Source of the DNA: an uncultured Bacteroidales bacterium
Lineage (GTDB): Bacteria; Bacteroidota; Bacteroidia; Bacteroidales; Muribaculaceae
Assembly: GCA_902774055.1 (NCBI GenBank)
Contig: CACYGX010000002.1
Location: 102,650-149,259 of the forward strand
Length of the DNA: 46,610 bases
Direction: 5' to 3'
Within the stretch, counting starts at the first letter, position 1, and each line of letters starts with the position of its first letter. A program made the translations under genes and the position numbers. Below are positions 1 to 8,350 of the stretch, in pieces. Below the pieces are notes generated by a model, which had not been told where the DNA came from, ran no database searches, and saw only the letters and a program-made list of their open reading frames with translations.

Positions 1-515
1 CTGGCGGTGCCATGTTCCGCTATGCTCACAATAGCCGATGGGCTTTTAAGGCCAATCTGAACTATGCCAGCATCAGTGGCGACAGCAAGGGCCTTGACAT
101 CCGCTTCCCTGAAGGAGAACAGTATAAGTTCTCTTCAAGCCTCATCGATCTGGGTTTTACTGCTGAATTCAATTTCCTGAACTATGGTAGAGGTCCTGCT
201 TACAAGAAGTACAAGCCCATTTCGCCCTATATGGTTGCTGGTGTGGGATTTGTGTTTGCCATCTGCAATGGCAGCAATCAGGCCTCGTTCACCATACCCA
301 TTGGCATCGGTGTGAAATACAAGTTCAAGGAGAGGCTCAACCTGGGCTTTGAGTTCACCATGCGCAAGGAGTTCAGCGACCGCATTGACGGCCTGAGCGA
401 CCTGTTTGGCATCAAGCACTCGTTTGCCAAGAACACTGACTGGTACTCGTTTGCCATGTTCTCGGCGACCTATGAGTTTGGTAAACGCTGCATCAAGTGT
501 AACTATATAGAATAA
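1..515 (+). CDS. DUF6089-type outer-membrane beta-barrel protein (5' end outside window)
   Basis: The frame is open from the window edge, so the start and any signal peptide lie outside; the ATG at 12 is internal. The visible 170 or so residues alternate hydrophobic and polar residues in strand-like stretches ([59 protein letters not shown]), as in a small 8-10-stranded outer-membrane barrel. The segment [21 protein letters not shown] and the neighbourhood match the DUF6089 proteins that sit directly before uppS and bamA in Bacteroidales. The gene stops 5 nt before the uppS start, so co-transcription is likely. The family's molecular role is not established. The barrel assignment is from pattern; the DUF6089 name rests on recall plus synteny. 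Confidence 0.75.
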   Translation, partial: GGAMFRYAHNSRWAFKANLNYASISGDSKGLDIRFPEGEQYKFSSSLIDLGFTAEFNFLNYGRGPAYKKYKPISPYMVAGVGFVFAICNGSNQASFTIPIGIGVKYKFKERLNLGFEFTMRKEFSDRIDGLSDLFGIKHSFAKNTDWYSFAMFSATYEFGKRCIKCNYIE

Positions 516-520
516 TCGCT

Positions 521-1288
521 ATGGCAACACTGAGTGACAAAATACAACAACTGGACCAGACGCGCATTCCACGTCACGTGGCCATCATCATGGATGGTAA
601 CGGGCGATGGGCCAAGCAGCATGGCCATGAACGCAGTTTCGGCCACGAGAATGGCGTGTCAACGGTCCGTCAAGTGACCGAGATAGCCAGTGAGGTGGGT
701 GTGCAGTTCTTGACGCTTTACACCTTCTCGACCGAGAATTGGAACCGTCCACAAGATGAGGTTGATGCACTCATGAACCTCATTGTGGTGAGCATCGAGA
801 AACAGACCCCCGACCTGATCAAGAACAACGTGCGCTTGACGACGATCGGCGACATGAAGCGCATGCCCGAGTTTGCTGCCAACCGCCTGCGCAAGTGCAT
901 GCAGGACACGTCCCATTGCACGGGGCTCGTGTTGTGCCTGGCCTTGAGTTACTCGTCACGTTGGGAGATTGTCGAGGCCTGCCGCAGCATAGCCAGCAGG
1001 GCCGCTTCCGGCACGCTGAATCCCGATGACATCGACGACGAGATGATATCGGCCCATCTGGCAACCAGCGACATGCCCGATCCCGACCTGCTCATCCGCA
1101 CCGGTGGTGACCTGCGCGTGAGCAACTATCTGCTGTGGCAGATTGCCTATAGCGAACTCTACTTCACTTCAAAATATTGGCCCGATTTCACCAAGGAGGA
1201 CTTCGTTGACGCGATAGCCGATTTCCAAGCGCGTGAGCGCCGTTATGGTAAAACGAGCGAACAGGTAAATCATGAAAATGAAGAGTAA
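521..1288 (+). CDS. uppS: Isoprenyl transferase (undecaprenyl diphosphate synthase)
   Basis: A cis-prenyltransferase of 255 residues, the usual family size. It condenses isopentenyl diphosphate units onto farnesyl diphosphate to make the C55 carrier lipid for peptidoglycan and glycan export, at the cytoplasmic membrane face. Seen in sequence: the N-terminal [14 protein letters not shown] motif (residues about 19-32) with the catalytic Asp, [21 protein letters not shown], and the C-terminal [19 protein letters not shown] and ELYFT motifs that bind diphosphate and Mg2+. The ATG at 521 puts DGNGRW at the normal distance from the N terminus. The gene follows the barrel gene by 5 nt, and its 3' end overlaps the first possible bamA start by 17 nt, so the genes form one operon. 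Confidence 0.97.
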   Translation: MATLSDKIQQLDQTRIPRHVAIIMDGNGRWAKQHGHERSFGHENGVSTVRQVTEIASEVGVQFLTLYTFSTENWNRPQDEVDALMNLIVVSIEKQTPDLIKNNVRLTTIGDMKRMPEFAANRLRKCMQDTSHCTGLVLCLALSYSSRWEIVEACRSIASRAASGTLNPDDIDDEMISAHLATSDMPDPDLLIRTGGDLRVSNYLLWQIAYSELYFTSKYWPDFTKEDFVDAIADFQARERRYGKTSEQVNHENEE

Positions 1289-3953
1289 ATCAATAATGAT
1301 GAACATAAAACATATACTGCTGGCGATGATGGCTCTTGTAGCGCTATCGCCAGTGGCTGTGAATGCGCAAGAGACCTATACGGTCAATGATACGATCTAT
1401 AATCCCAAGATTGTCTTCACTGGCACACCCTCGTCCTATGAGATCGCGGGCATCCGTGTCCAGGGCGTCGATAGCTATGATGAGAATATCATCATCGGTT
1501 ACTCGGGACTGGCTGTGGGTCAACGCATCGACATTCCCGGCGACGATATCAAGGCGGCGGCAAAACGCTTTTGGCGTCAGGGACTGTTCTCTAAGGTGCA
1601 AATCCTGGTCGATAAGATTTATCACGACCAGGCATGGCTCGTGTTTAACCTGCGTCAGCAACCCCGTGTTTCTCAGATCAACTACAATGGCATGAAGGGT
1701 GGCGAGAAAAAGGACATCATCGAGAGGTTGGGTTTCCAGCCGGGTAGCCAGATGACTCCCAACATCGCAGACCGCATCAAGATCATCGTTGAGAAGTACT
1801 ACGCTAACAAGGGCTTCGGCCAGGCCACGTGCGAGGTCGTTCAAGTGCCCGACCTGAGCAAGCAGAACGAGGTCATCGTCAACATCAATGTGGACAAGCA
1901 CGAGAAAATCAAGGTACACAAGATCTACATCGACGGCAACGAGGTGTTGAGCGACGGCAAGCTCAAGCGCACAATGAAGAAGACCAACGAGAAAACAAAC
2001 ATCTGGAAAATCTTCTCCCAGAAGAAGTTTGTCCAGAGCGACTACGAAGCCGACAAGCAACTCATCATTGACAAGTATAACGAGAAGGGATACCGCGATG
2101 CCGTTATCGTGAGTGACAGTGTTGTCCCCTATAATGAAAAGAGTGTTGACGTTTACCTCAAGATTGATGAGGGCAAGAAATACTACATCTCAGACATCAC
2201 CTGGGTGGGCAATACGGTCTATCCCTCGGTAATCCTGAATGAAGTCTTGGGCATCAAGAAGGGTGACGTCTATAACCAGAAACTGCTCAACAAGCGCACT
2301 CAAGAAGATGACGACGCCGTTGCCAACCTGTATATGAACAACGGTTACCTCTTCTATCAGCTCGTGCCCATCGAGAGCAAGATTGAGGGCGACAGCATTG
2401 ATCTGGAGATGCGCATGTTTGAGGGCAAACAGGCCCGCATCAACAAGGTGGTCATCAATGGTAACGATCGCTTGTACGAGAAGGTGGTGCGCCGCGAGTT
2501 GCGTGTTCGCCCTGGTGACCTGTTCTCTAAGGAGGACCTCGTGCGCTCGGCACGTGAGATTGCCCAGACCGGTCACTTCGACCCCGAGAAGATGGATATC
2601 CGTCCTGAACCTAATGCCGACAACGGTACGGTGGACATCATCCTCAATCTCGAGAGCAAGGCCAATGACCAAGTTGAGCTGAGTGCCGGTTGGGGACAGA
2701 CGGGTGTCATCCTCAAGGCATCACTCAAGTTTACCAACTTCTCGATACAGAATCTGTTGCACCCATCGTCCTACAAGGGCTTGATTCCTCAGGGCGAGGG
2801 CCAGACGTTCACTATCAGCGCCCAGACCAACGCCAAGTACTATCAGGCCTATAGCGTGTCGTTCCTTGACCCGTGGTTTGGCGGAAAACGTCCCAATTCG
2901 CTGTCGGTATCGGCCTTCTATAGCCGCCAGACGGGTATCAACTCGTCCTACTATAACCAGCTGTACCAGAATGCGATGTACAATTATGCCAACTCGATGT
3001 ACGGCTATGGTGGCTACGGTTATGGCGGTTACGGCTACGGTGGCTATAGCGGTTACAATTACTACGAGAATGCTTATGATCCCAACAAGTACCTCCAGAT
3101 GGCTGGTCTGACGGTGGGCTTCGGTAAGCGCCTGAAGTGGCCCGATGACTACTTCACCATTATGGCAACAGTCAGCTACCAGTGGTATAGCCTGAAGAAT
3201 TGGGAATACCTTTATTATATGAAGAACGGTGTATCGAACTCAATCGTGCTGGGATTGACCCTGTCGCGCAACAGTATCGACAACCCGCTCTATACCCGCC
3301 GCGGTAGTTCGTTCACACTGTCGTTCAATGCCACGCCACCGGCAAGCCTGTTTGGCAAGAAGAACTGGAAGGCGTTGAGCGAGAGCACCACCGAGGCCTC
3401 CAAGAAGGAACTCTACCGCTGGATAGAGTATTGGAAACTCAAATTCCAGGCTCGTACCTACACGCCGCTCACCGATCCCGACGGACGCTGGACCCTGGTG
3501 CTCATGACGCGTGCCGACATCGGTCTGCTGGGCAGCTGGAATAAGTGGCTGAAATCTCCGTTCGAGACCTTCTATGTGGGTGGTGACGGTATGACAGGCT
3601 CTTACACCTATGCTACCGAGACTATCGCCCTGCGCGGTTATGAGAATGGTGCGTTCACCCCCTATGGCAGTGAGGGCTATGCCTATAACCGCTATGTGCT
3701 GGAGCTTCACTTCCCCTTGATGCTTTCACAGAGCGCGACCATCTATCCGCTCGTGTTCGTCGAGGCAGGTAACGCATGGACCCACGTCAGCGACTTCAAC
3801 CCCTTCAACATCAAGCGATCGGCAGGTGTGGGTGCCCGCATCTTCCTGCCCATGATTGGTATGATGGGTATCGACTGGGGTTATGGCTTTGACAAAGTCT
3901 TTGGTGAAAAGGGTGGCAGCAATTTCCACTTTGTGCTGGGTCAGGAGTTCTAA
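1272..3953 (+). CDS. bamA: Outer-membrane protein assembly factor BamA
   Basis: 893 residues if the first ATG (1272, overlapping uppS) is used; ATGs at 1296 and 1299 are equally good starts for the signal peptide (hydrophobic [14 protein letters not shown], cleavage after VNAQ or nearby). POTRA repeats fill roughly residues 40-440 (for example [25 protein letters not shown] and [23 protein letters not shown]). The Omp85 barrel follows and ends in Phe (VLGQEF), the outer-membrane insertion signature. [11 protein letters not shown] (about residue 785) is the conserved VRGF/Y loop motif that enters the barrel lumen. BamA folds and inserts other outer-membrane proteins. Odd feature: three perfect YGYGG pentapeptide repeats at about residues 577-591 (nt 3000-3044) in a predicted surface loop. 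The downstream skp-like genes supply periplasmic chaperones for the same pathway. Confidence 0.97.
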   Translation: MKMKSKSIMMNIKHILLAMMALVALSPVAVNAQETYTVNDTIYNPKIVFTGTPSSYEIAGIRVQGVDSYDENIIIGYSGLAVGQRIDIPGDDIKAAAKRFWRQGLFSKVQILVDKIYHDQAWLVFNLRQQPRVSQINYNGMKGGEKKDIIERLGFQPGSQMTPNIADRIKIIVEKYYANKGFGQATCEVVQVPDLSKQNEVIVNINVDKHEKIKVHKIYIDGNEVLSDGKLKRTMKKTNEKTNIWKIFSQKKFVQSDYEADKQLIIDKYNEKGYRDAVIVSDSVVPYNEKSVDVYLKIDEGKKYYISDITWVGNTVYPSVILNEVLGIKKGDVYNQKLLNKRTQEDDDAVANLYMNNGYLFYQLVPIESKIEGDSIDLEMRMFEGKQARINKVVINGNDRLYEKVVRRELRVRPGDLFSKEDLVRSAREIAQTGHFDPEKMDIRPEPNADNGTVDIILNLESKANDQVELSAGWGQTGVILKASLKFTNFSIQNLLHPSSYKGLIPQGEGQTFTISAQTNAKYYQAYSVSFLDPWFGGKRPNSLSVSAFYSRQTGINSSYYNQLYQNAMYNYANSMYGYGGYGYGGYGYGGYSGYNYYENAYDPNKYLQMAGLTVGFGKRLKWPDDYFTIMATVSYQWYSLKNWEYLYYMKNGVSNSIVLGLTLSRNSIDNPLYTRRGSSFTLSFNATPPASLFGKKNWKALSESTTEASKKELYRWIEYWKLKFQARTYTPLTDPDGRWTLVLMTRADIGLLGSWNKWLKSPFETFYVGGDGMTGSYTYATETIALRGYENGAFTPYGSEGYAYNRYVLELHFPLMLSQSATIYPLVFVEAGNAWTHVSDFNPFNIKRSAGVGARIFLPMIGMMGIDWGYGFDKVFGEKGGSNFHFVLGQEF

Positions 3954-4052
3954 GGCCGTTAACACTGTTAAGTTAATTTTTCAACGAAGCGAAATAAACG
4001 ATTTAATCCATTCGTAGTCTAAAAGTCGAAATTTTAAAAATTAAATAAGGAT

Positions 4053-4565
4053 ATGAAAAGATTTTTTTTGATCGCAGTGACCGTCGTTGCAGGCTTTATG
4101 GCCGCCAACGCACAGAAATTTGCCCTGGTTGACATGGAGTATGTGCTCAAGAACATTCCGGCCTATGAGATGGCCAACGAGCAGTTGAACCAGGTGTCCC
4201 AGCGCTGGCAGCGCGAGGTGGACGAACTCAAGAAGGAGGCCGATACCATGTACAAGAACTATCAGGCCGACATGGTCTTCCTGACCGATGACCAGAAGAA
4301 GAAAAAAGAGGCCGAAATCACCGAGAAGGAGAAAGAGGCTCAGCAACTGCAGTACAAGTACTTTGGTCCTCAGGGTGAATTGTTCAAGAAGCGCCAGTCG
4401 CTCATCAAGCCCATTCAGGACGATGTGTACAATGCCTGCAAGAAGGTGTGTGAGGAGCGTGGCTTCCAGGTGATCTTTGACCGCGCCAGCAGCCAGAGCA
4501 TCATCTTTGCATCGCCCCGCATCGACGTCAGCAACGAGGTGCTCGAGAAACTGGGTTACAAGTAA
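4053..4565 (+). CDS. OmpH/Skp family periplasmic chaperone, paralogue 1
   Basis: 170 residues. The signal peptide (MKRFFLIAVTVVAGFMAANAQ) is followed by the family's KFALVDMEYVLKNIPAYEMANEQL start, then a long charged helical arm (residues about 45-120, rich in K, E and Q), and the C-terminal returning strand segment GFQVIFDRASSQSIIFASPRIDVSNEVLEKLGYK. Skp proteins form trimers whose coiled-coil arms hold unfolded outer-membrane proteins in the periplasm and hand them to BamA. The gene lies 99 nt after bamA with no terminator seen between them, so read-through from bamA is likely. It is one of three tandem paralogues and the most diverged in the N-terminal motif. Confidence 0.92.
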   Translation: MKRFFLIAVTVVAGFMAANAQKFALVDMEYVLKNIPAYEMANEQLNQVSQRWQREVDELKKEADTMYKNYQADMVFLTDDQKKKKEAEITEKEKEAQQLQYKYFGPQGELFKKRQSLIKPIQDDVYNACKKVCEERGFQVIFDRASSQSIIFASPRIDVSNEVLEKLGYK

Positions 4566-4632
4566 ATCACCCACTGCACCACGATAAAAAAGAGAACAAT
4601 TAGTATACTAACATAATATTATTTTTTTAGAC

Positions 4633-5145
4633 ATGTTTAAAAGATTTATGCTCTTAGCCGTTACGGCTACTATGATGTGCTTTGCCGCACAAGCTCAGAA
4701 ATTCGGTTACGTTAACACCAGCGAGATTTTCAACGTCATGCCCGAGAAGGCCACGGCCGAGAATACCCTCAAGTCGGTGAGCGACAAGTACGAGACCGAG
4801 TTTAAGAACTTGCAGGATGCTTTCCAGAAAAAGATGGCTGACTATGAGGCTGCTGACAAGGACGCCAGCACTCCCCAAGCTATCAAGGATCGCCACAATC
4901 AGGAACTGCAGGATGACTATGTGAAGATTCAGAACTTCCAGCAGACCGCTGCCCAGGACTTGCAGCGCCAGCAGGAGACTCTGCTCGCTCCCATCACCCA
5001 GAAGCTCCAGAATGCCATCCAGGCCGTTGGCGCTGAGGGCGGTTACACCTTCATCTTTGATCAGGCTGTCGGCGCCATCCTTTACACGGGCACCAACGCC
5101 GAGGACATCAGTGCTAAGGTGAAAGCCAAATTAGGTATCAAGTAA
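4633..5145 (+). CDS. OmpH/Skp family periplasmic chaperone, paralogue 2
   Basis: 170 residues with a signal peptide (MFKRFMLLAVTATMMCFAAQAQ), the motif KFGYVNTSEIFNVMPEKATAENTLKSVSDKY, a helical arm with KKMADYEAADKDASTPQAIKDRH, and the C-terminal GGYTFIFDQAVGAILYTGTNAEDISAKVKAKLGIK. This is the usual Skp layout: trimerization base, coiled-coil tentacle, base. It begins 67 nt after paralogue 1, behind an AT-rich spacer with a small palindrome (ttagtatactaa), and is followed by a strong terminator at 5190-5226. It therefore closes the uppS-bamA-skp transcription unit. It is closer in sequence to paralogue 3 than to paralogue 1 (shared VMPEKA/LMPEKA and DASTP/DASMP segments). Confidence 0.92.
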   Translation: MFKRFMLLAVTATMMCFAAQAQKFGYVNTSEIFNVMPEKATAENTLKSVSDKYETEFKNLQDAFQKKMADYEAADKDASTPQAIKDRHNQELQDDYVKIQNFQQTAAQDLQRQQETLLAPITQKLQNAIQAVGAEGGYTFIFDQAVGAILYTGTNAEDISAKVKAKLGIK

Positions 5146-5189
5146 TTTTAGGCATCTCAAAATACACTATCACGATAAATGCAAGATGC

Positions 5190-5226
5190 GCCCCTCGTGA
5201 GCCTTGGTGGTTCATGAGGGGCTTTT
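5190..5226 (+). terminator. Rho-independent terminator after skp paralogue 2
   Basis: A 14-bp stem starting gcccctcgtgagcc pairs with ggttcatgaggggc (two G-U wobbles), with a 5-nt loop, followed by TTTT. It ends the uppS-bamA-skp1-skp2 unit. Confidence 0.85.
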
Positions 5227-5279
5227 CATAGGGGGGAGGACGGGTTGTGTTTCGTGACGAACTTAATAATATCCTGGAA

Positions 5280-5309
5280 TTGCCCATTCAAAAAAATGTG
5301 CTACCTTTG
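5280..5309 (+). promoter_or_regulatory. Promoter of skp paralogue 3
   Basis: -33 TTG at 5280-5282, a 19-nt spacer, and -7 TACCTTTG at 5302-5309, which fits the Bacteroidota sigma consensus TAnnTTTG exactly. It lies between the upstream terminator and the start at 5344, so the third paralogue has its own promoter. Confidence 0.8.
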
Positions 5310-5343
5310 CCTTATATTATAATGTGTATAAAACGATAGAACG

Positions 5344-5850
5344 ATGAAAAGATTTCTCATGATTGTAATGGCGCTGCTGCCCCTCATGCTGGCGGCACAG
5401 GCTAGGATTGGTATAGTCAATTCCCAACAGATTTTTGACCTCATGCCCGAGAAAGCGCAAGCCGAGGCTCAACTCAAGACCATGAGCGACCGCTATCATG
5501 CCGAGTATGAGTTTTTAAAGGGAGAGTTTGACAAGAAATATGCCGACTACCAGATCGTGGCCGCCGATGCCTCGATGCCCGAGACCATTAAGGAGCGCCG
5601 CGTGCAGGAATTGCAGGAAAGCGATAAGAAGATGCGTGAATTTGAGCGCCGTGCCGCCGACGATATCGCTGCGCGCCGTGCCATGCTCACCAAGCCCTTG
5701 ACCGACAAGCTCCAGGCCGCCATCCGCACCGCTGGCGAGCAAGGCGGCTATGACTTGGTGCTCGATACTGCTGTCACCCCTGTCGCCTATGTGGGCCCCA
5801 ACACCACCGACATCACTCCCGTTGTGAAAAAACTGATGGGAATCCAGTAA
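5344..5850 (+). CDS. OmpH/Skp family periplasmic chaperone, paralogue 3
   Basis: 168 residues: signal peptide (MKRFLMIVMALLPLMLAAQA), then RIGIVNSQQIFDLMPEKAQAEAQLKTMSDRY, a charged coiled-coil arm (YADYQIVAADASMPETIKERRVQELQESDKKMREFERRAADDIAARRAM) and the closing GGYDLVLDTAVTPVAYVGPNTTDITPVVKKLMGIQ. It differs from its neighbours in having a private promoter (5280-5309) and its own terminator (5876-5905). Its expression can therefore be set independently of bamA, which hints at a stress-regulated or client-specific chaperone (inference). The arm is rich in Arg where paralogue 2 has Lys. Confidence 0.92.
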   Translation: MKRFLMIVMALLPLMLAAQARIGIVNSQQIFDLMPEKAQAEAQLKTMSDRYHAEYEFLKGEFDKKYADYQIVAADASMPETIKERRVQELQESDKKMREFERRAADDIAARRAMLTKPLTDKLQAAIRTAGEQGGYDLVLDTAVTPVAYVGPNTTDITPVVKKLMGIQ

Positions 5851-5875
5851 TGTGACTCACGGATGAAATAAAAAA

Positions 5876-5905
5876 GCCTGCATCATTGCAATGCAGGTCT
5901 TTTTG
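5876..5905 (+). terminator. Rho-independent terminator after skp paralogue 3
   Basis: The stem cctgcat/atgcagg has a 7-nt loop and is followed by a T-rich tract (tctttttg). It lies between the skp gene and the oppositely oriented tRNA-His. Confidence 0.75.
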
Positions 5906-5913
5906 TTGATGGG

Positions 5914-5988
<75 letters not shown>

Positions 5989-6018
5989 ATGTAATGCGTT
6001 TTCTCTTAAACGCGGGTG

Positions 6019-6049
6019 CAAAGATAATACCAATTTTGTTCCTGTGCAA
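6019..6049 (-). promoter_or_regulatory. Promoter of tRNA-His
   Basis: Read on the minus strand: -33 TTG (6047-6049), a 20-nt spacer, and -7 TATCTTTG (6019-6026), a perfect TAnnTTTG match. It lies just upstream of the tRNA, with a small inverted repeat (gcgttt/aaacgc, 5997-6014) in the transcribed leader. Confidence 0.75.
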
Positions 6050-6104
6050 GACTTGATGCAAAAAAACGGAGAAAAAAATGATTTGGGCGCCGCTGGGGCT
6101 GGTT

Positions 6105-7301
6105 TCAGCGTTGGACGATTTCGGCTGGGGCATTGCGGTCACTCCCCTTGACAAACTCGCCCATCGAGTACACGCCCCGCAGGTTGATGTCGCTGTCCAG
6201 CAGCAGGATATCTGCATCCTTGCCACGTTGCAACGACCCCTTGCGGTCATAGATTCCCATGATTCTCGCGGGTGTCTCGCTGGCCATCCTCACGGCATCT
6301 TGCAGTGGCACGTCAACGACGCGCACCATCGTCTTGATCAGGCGGTCCATTGTCGCGATGCTGCCTGCTAGGGCCGAGCGGTCCGAGAGCTTGCACACGC
6401 CATCCTCGATGATGACACGCGGGTCAAACGCGTGCTCGCTGTCGCTGTCGGTTACGGCCAGGGCATCGGTGCACAGGGCGGTGTGTTCCACACCCTTGAT
6501 GTGGTAAACCAGGTTGAGCAGGGTGGAGGGGACATGGATGCCGTCGGCAATCACCTCAACGGCCATGTCCTGGAGCAGGTAAACGCTCTCGACGGTGCCA
6601 GCGTGCTTAAATTCCCTGATGTTGTGGAAGCCCGGCATGCCATTATAGAAATGGGTCGCCAGCGTGTATCCGGCATCCCATGCGGCCTTGACCTGTGGGT
6701 ACTCGGCGGCGGTGTGGCCGATTGCGGCGACGATGCCCTTACCGGTGATGTATTGTCCCATCTCGACGGCCCCGGGCAACTCGGGGGCTGAACTCCAACG
6801 CCTCATGCAGTCAAAATCCTCGACGATGTGCTTGTACTCGTCGGGGTCAGGAATGCGGATGACTTCGGGCATCTGGGCGCCAGCCTTGCTGGGGTTGAAG
6901 TAGGGCCCCTCCATGTGCATGCCCATGATGGTGCAGTTGGGCTCGTTCATGATCGCGTCACACGTCTCACAGGCTCTCTCCATCATGTCTAGCGTGGATG
7001 ATGACAAGGTAGCGTAGATGGCAGTCGTGCCGTGCCTCAAGTGGGTGCGGGCGGCAGTCTCAAACGCCTCACGGCTGCATTCCTGGAAATCACAACCTCC
7101 GCCCCCATGACAATGCAGGTCTATGCCACCGGGCACCACGTGCATGCCGTGGGCGTCGATAGCCTTGTCCATGCCCTCGAGCATGCGGCTGCTCTTGCTC
7201 ACCTCCTTGATGCGGTTGTCCTCGATGACGATCGATCCGCTGTTGATCCAGCCTTCGGGAGTGAGCACGTGACCGTTATAGATCTGGGTTAACATTGTCA
7301 A
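6105..7301 (-). CDS. nagA: N-acetylglucosamine-6-phosphate deacetylase
   Basis: 398 residues, amidohydrolase fold. It removes acetate from GlcNAc-6-phosphate to give glucosamine-6-phosphate in the cytoplasm, feeding amino-sugar catabolism or wall recycling. Motifs in order: GGIDLHCHGGGG (metal-binding HxH, about residue 60), MGMHMEGPYFNPSKAGAQ (metal-ligand Glu and substrate loop), AIGHTAAEY (His ligand), ATHFYNGMPGFH (His and substrate contact), VEVIADGIHV, and CTDALA with the catalytic Asp before LAGSIATMDR. Two starts are 6 nt apart (7301, 7295). No nagB is in the window. The gene runs toward tRNA-His with no clear terminator between. A -7 box lies at 7333-7340. Confidence 0.95.
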   Translation of the reverse strand: MTMLTQIYNGHVLTPEGWINSGSIVIEDNRIKEVSKSSRMLEGMDKAIDAHGMHVVPGGIDLHCHGGGGCDFQECSREAFETAARTHLRHGTTAIYATLSSSTLDMMERACETCDAIMNEPNCTIMGMHMEGPYFNPSKAGAQMPEVIRIPDPDEYKHIVEDFDCMRRWSSAPELPGAVEMGQYITGKGIVAAIGHTAAEYPQVKAAWDAGYTLATHFYNGMPGFHNIREFKHAGTVESVYLLQDMAVEVIADGIHVPSTLLNLVYHIKGVEHTALCTDALAVTDSDSEHAFDPRVIIEDGVCKLSDRSALAGSIATMDRLIKTMVRVVDVPLQDAVRMASETPARIMGIYDRKGSLQRGKDADILLLDSDINLRGVYSMGEFVKGSDRNAPAEIVQR

Positions 7302-7332
7302 TCTTTTTTATCCTTGTCTCCTACTTGACTTG

Positions 7333-7340
7333 CAAATGTA
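7333..7340 (-). promoter_or_regulatory. Candidate -7 box of nagA
   Basis: TACATTTG on the minus strand fits TAnnTTTG and lies 32 nt before the nagA start. No TTG is found at the usual -33 distance, so this is a partial match. Confidence 0.45.
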
Positions 7341-7443
7341 CGTTTTTTTTTAATATCCTGTATGGCGTGGTTACATTTTTTTTGATTTCTTGACAAAAAT
7401 TTCGGATGTAATTGTTATATACATGTCCTGGGCACGTGTTGAC

Positions 7444-7539
7444 TTGAGCAAAAGCGTGTTTTGGTTTGTCTTTGTTTTTAGGCCTTTTGTCAACGAGATT
7501 AGTCGATTGGTCACGAAGTGGCCAAAAGGCGTTTTTTTT
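7444..7539 (+). promoter_or_regulatory. Candidate short leader or small RNA: promoter plus terminator upstream of the DUF4890 gene
   Basis: In the 330-nt gap between nagA and the DUF4890 gene, TTG (7444-7446), a 20-nt spacer and TGTCTTTG (7467-7474, one mismatch to TAnnTTTG) resemble a promoter. About 10 nt later gccttttg (7482-7489) can pair with caaaaggc (7523-7530), enclosing a second hairpin ggtcac-gaa-gtggcc, followed by eight T residues (7532-7539). This terminator has no plus-strand gene before it. It is either a transcription attenuator for the gene at 7632 or the end of a small RNA of about 60 nt. The two hairpins share bases, so they could be alternative folds. Confidence 0.4.
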
Positions 7540-7631
7540 ATCCATTTTTTCTCTTTTACTTTGTAGCGTAATCGAGTGTCGATATGGCACTTGCAGTTAC
7601 CATTATTAATTTCAAAAACACCACTAGAAAG

Positions 7632-8120
7632 ATGAAAAAGATTGTTTTAATGTTGATTGTGGCCCTCATGGGCACTATGGTGACTAACGCACAACCGCCG
7701 CGCCGTCATAACATGGACCCGCAGCAAATGGTCGAAAAACGTGTCGAGCGTCTGGACAAAGCCCTCGGGCTGACAGCCGAGCAGAAGGCAGAGATCACTA
7801 AGATCTACACCCTGGAGATGGAAGCTATGAGCAAGGACATGCCGGCACGCGACAACAAGAGCGAAAAGCCTGATGAGGCCGTCATGAAGGCTCATCACGA
7901 GAAGATGAAGGCCCAACGCGAGGCAACCAATGCCAAGGTCGCATCGCTACTGACGCCCGAGCAGGCTGCCAAGTTCGCCCAGATGAAGGACCACAAGGGC
8001 AAGCGTGGCCATGGCAAGCGACATGACCGATGGTCGGAAGGCGAGCATGGGCACAAGAAGGCCAATCAACAGCGTAATGACTGCTGCAAGCGCAATAGCG
8101 CTGAGAAAACTGAGAAATGA
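7632..8120 (+). CDS. DUF4890 / Spy-CpxP-like periplasmic protein
   Basis: 162 residues from the ATG at 7632; an in-frame ATG at 7584 would put extra polar residues before the signal peptide. The signal peptide is MKKIVLMLIVALMGTMVTNAQ. The mature part starts PPRRHNMDPQQMVEKRVERLDKALGLTAEQKAEITKIY and later has KVASLLTPEQAAKFAQMK. These two LTxEQ helices are typical of Spy/CpxP/LTXXQ and of the Bacteroidales DUF4890 family. The tail is rich in His, Lys and Gly (KHDRWSEGEHGHKK type), which could bind metal (inference). Spy-like proteins act as ATP-independent periplasmic chaperones; whether DUF4890 does is not known. TTACTTTG at 7556-7563 is a possible -7 box. Confidence 0.8.
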   Translation: MKKIVLMLIVALMGTMVTNAQPPRRHNMDPQQMVEKRVERLDKALGLTAEQKAEITKIYTLEMEAMSKDMPARDNKSEKPDEAVMKAHHEKMKAQREATNAKVASLLTPEQAAKFAQMKDHKGKRGHGKRHDRWSEGEHGHKKANQQRNDCCKRNSAEKTEK

Positions 8121-8151
8121 ATTGATTTAATCGTGTGTGTGTTTTGAATGG

Positions 8152-8193
8152 GGAGAGTGTTTCCTGATTGAAGGAAGTGCTCTCCTGTTTTTT
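8152..8193 (+). terminator. Rho-independent terminator after the DUF4890 gene
   Basis: The 14-bp stem ggagagtgtttcct/aggaagtgctctcc has three G-U pairs and a 6-nt loop, followed by a T-rich run (gtttttt). Confidence 0.8.
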
Positions 8194-8296
8194 AGCGACT
8201 TTGTCAATGCTGCATTGTGGGTCGAAAAAAGATTAGAAGATGTTAAAAACCCATCATTTTTACTTAAAAAAGACACCTATCAGGGCAAAAACTGTC

Positions 8297-8325
8297 TTGA
8301 AAATGAAAAAAAATTGCTAACTTTG
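8297..8325 (+). promoter_or_regulatory. Promoter of the GT5 starch-synthase-like gene
   Basis: -33 TTG (8297-8299), an 18-nt spacer, and -7 TAACTTTG (8318-8325, exact TAnnTTTG). The start codon is 25 nt downstream, giving a short leader. Confidence 0.75.
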
Positions 8326-8350
8326 CATTATAAAATACAGTGTACACAAC

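Noticed and set aside
7321-7590. 89-codon minus-strand frame beside nagA
   Set aside because: It covers the nagA -7 box and the T8 terminator; the sequence is low complexity (Lys/Asn-rich).
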